Assembly (NCBI RefSeq): GCF_029167105.1 | Contig: NZ_JARFML010000006.1 | Location: forward strand, 124,001 to 188,000 | Direction of reading: 5' to 3' | Origin: Bradyrhizobium yuanmingense | GTDB taxonomy: Bacteria; Pseudomonadota; Alphaproteobacteria; Rhizobiales; Xanthobacteraceae | DNA length: 64,000 nt | Part shown: positions 63,338 through 64,000 of the stretch, piece after piece | Layout: each line of letters opens with the position of its first letter | How positions within the stretch are numbered: position 1 is the stretch's first letter | Program-made: the position numbers and the translations under genes | The notes under the pieces: generated by a model | Told to the model about the DNA's origin: nothing | The model's input: the letters and a program-made list of their open reading frames with translations, nothing else | Databases searched by the model: none

Positions 63338-64000
63338 TCAGCCGCCGGTGACGCTCATGTGCCGGGAGACGCTCGGACGGTCGTGGCGGCGGTCGATAAT
63401 GAAGTCGTGGCCCTTGGGTTTCAGGCCGATGGCGCGGTCGATCGCATCCGCAAGCAATAGATCGTCGCCGGATGCACGCAGAGGTTTGCGCAAATCGGAG
63501 GCATCCTCGTGGCCGAGGCAGGTGTGCAGCGTTCCCGTGCAGGTGATGCGCACCCGGTTGCAGGATTCGCAGAAATTATGGGTCATCGGCGTGATGAAGC
63601 CGAGCTTGCCGCCGGTCTCGGCGACGCTGACATAGCGTGCCGGCCCACCGGTGGTCTCGGCCAGGTCCGTCAGCGTGAACTGCTGGGCGAGGCGGGCGCG
63701 CACCAGCGACAGCGGCAGATATTGGTCGATGCGGCCCGATCCGATCTCGCCCATCGGCATCACCTCGATCAGCGTCAGGCCCATGCCCTTGCCGTGGGCC
63801 CAGCGCATCAGCGACGGCAGCTCGTCCTCGTTGAGGTTCTTCAGCGCCACGGCGTTGATCTTGACGGCGAGCCCTGCGGCGCGCGCGGCCTCGATGCCTT
63901 CCAGCACCTTGTCGATCTCGCCCCAGCGGGTGATTTCGCGAAACTTCTTGGGATCGAGGGTGTCGAGCGAGACGTTGATGCGGCGGACGCCGCAATCGGC
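63338..64000 (-). CDS. moaA: GTP 3,8-cyclase MoaA, N-terminus outside window
   Basis: The last 220 residues of MoaA, first step of molybdenum cofactor synthesis. From the right edge: [50 protein letters not shown] and the C-terminal 4Fe-4S motif with [20 protein letters not shown] (C-x2-C-x13-C). It normally ends in two Gly, seen here as the final SVTGG. The radical SAM Cys motif lies beyond the window. Confidence 0.96.
   Translation of the reverse strand, partial: ADCGVRRINVSLDTLDPKKFREITRWGEIDKVLEGIEAARAAGLAVKINAVALKNLNEDELPSLMRWAHGKGMGLTLIEVMPMGEIGSGRIDQYLPLSLVRARLAQQFTLTDLAETTGGPARYVSVAETGGKLGFITPMTHNFCESCNRVRITCTGTLHTCLGHEDASDLRKPLRASGDDLLLADAIDRAIGLKPKGHDFIIDRRHDRPSVSRHMSVTGG

Overview
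The window reads as a stretch of an alphaproteobacterial chromosome, most likely Bradyrhizobium or a close relative. The reasons are high-GC coding throughout, the protein types seen, and intergenic palindromic repeats of a kind I associate with that group (46298-46399, 56411-56512, 59149-59495). No rRNA, tRNA or CRISPR array was recognised.

Layout. (1) 1-1760: a CoA-transferase gene pair and a decayed acetyltransferase. (2) About 2.4-45.2 kb: an accessory surface-glycan region. It holds four glycosyltransferase-type enzymes, an O-antigen ligase/polymerase-type membrane protein, an ABC-2 exporter (Wzm/Wzt), NDP-sugar enzymes (Gmd-like, RmlC-like, two SDRs, an aldo/keto reductase), a split transketolase, a cobalamin-type radical SAM enzyme, two methyltransferases and a large set of decorating enzymes. 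The decoration set includes two Sulfotransfer_2 paralogues with their own PAPS supply (CysD, CysNC), an O-carbamoyltransferase with SxtJ- and SxtK/DUF5989-like partners, two SGNH hydrolases, and an MBOAT O-acyltransferase in an operon with an SGNH-like partner. Three decorating-type proteins carry tandem 44-46-residue repeats of one family (W-x-E-x-x-YL-x-x-NPDV...HYLxxGxxEGR). The region is littered with remnants of its own gene families: a carbamoyltransferase end, a DUF5989 gene with a one-base deletion, a lone repeat unit and a third acyltransferase end. This suggests repeated duplication and loss. (3) 44.4-45.3 kb: a frameshifted tyrosine-integrase remnant and a helically phased repeat array directly abut dusA, a known island insertion site, so this is probably an island border. 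(4) 45.3-64 kb: ordinary chromosome. It carries dusA, a retropepsin-like protease, DUF1289, two histidine kinases (one with its response regulator), an antiporter, a 3-hydroxyisobutyrate dehydrogenase-type enzyme, a VOC protein, a Mrp/ApbC ATPase, two TRAP binding proteins, TRAP permeases, an M20 peptidase and moaA.

How it works together (inference): the island would build a GDP-sugar-containing polysaccharide at the inner membrane and export it through Wzm/Wzt. Membrane enzymes would then modify it with sulfate, carbamate, methyl and acyl groups. The most unusual parts are the repeat-bearing acyltransferase-type proteins, the sulfation module, the split transketolase/B12-radical SAM sugar cassette, and the phased repeats at the dusA junction.
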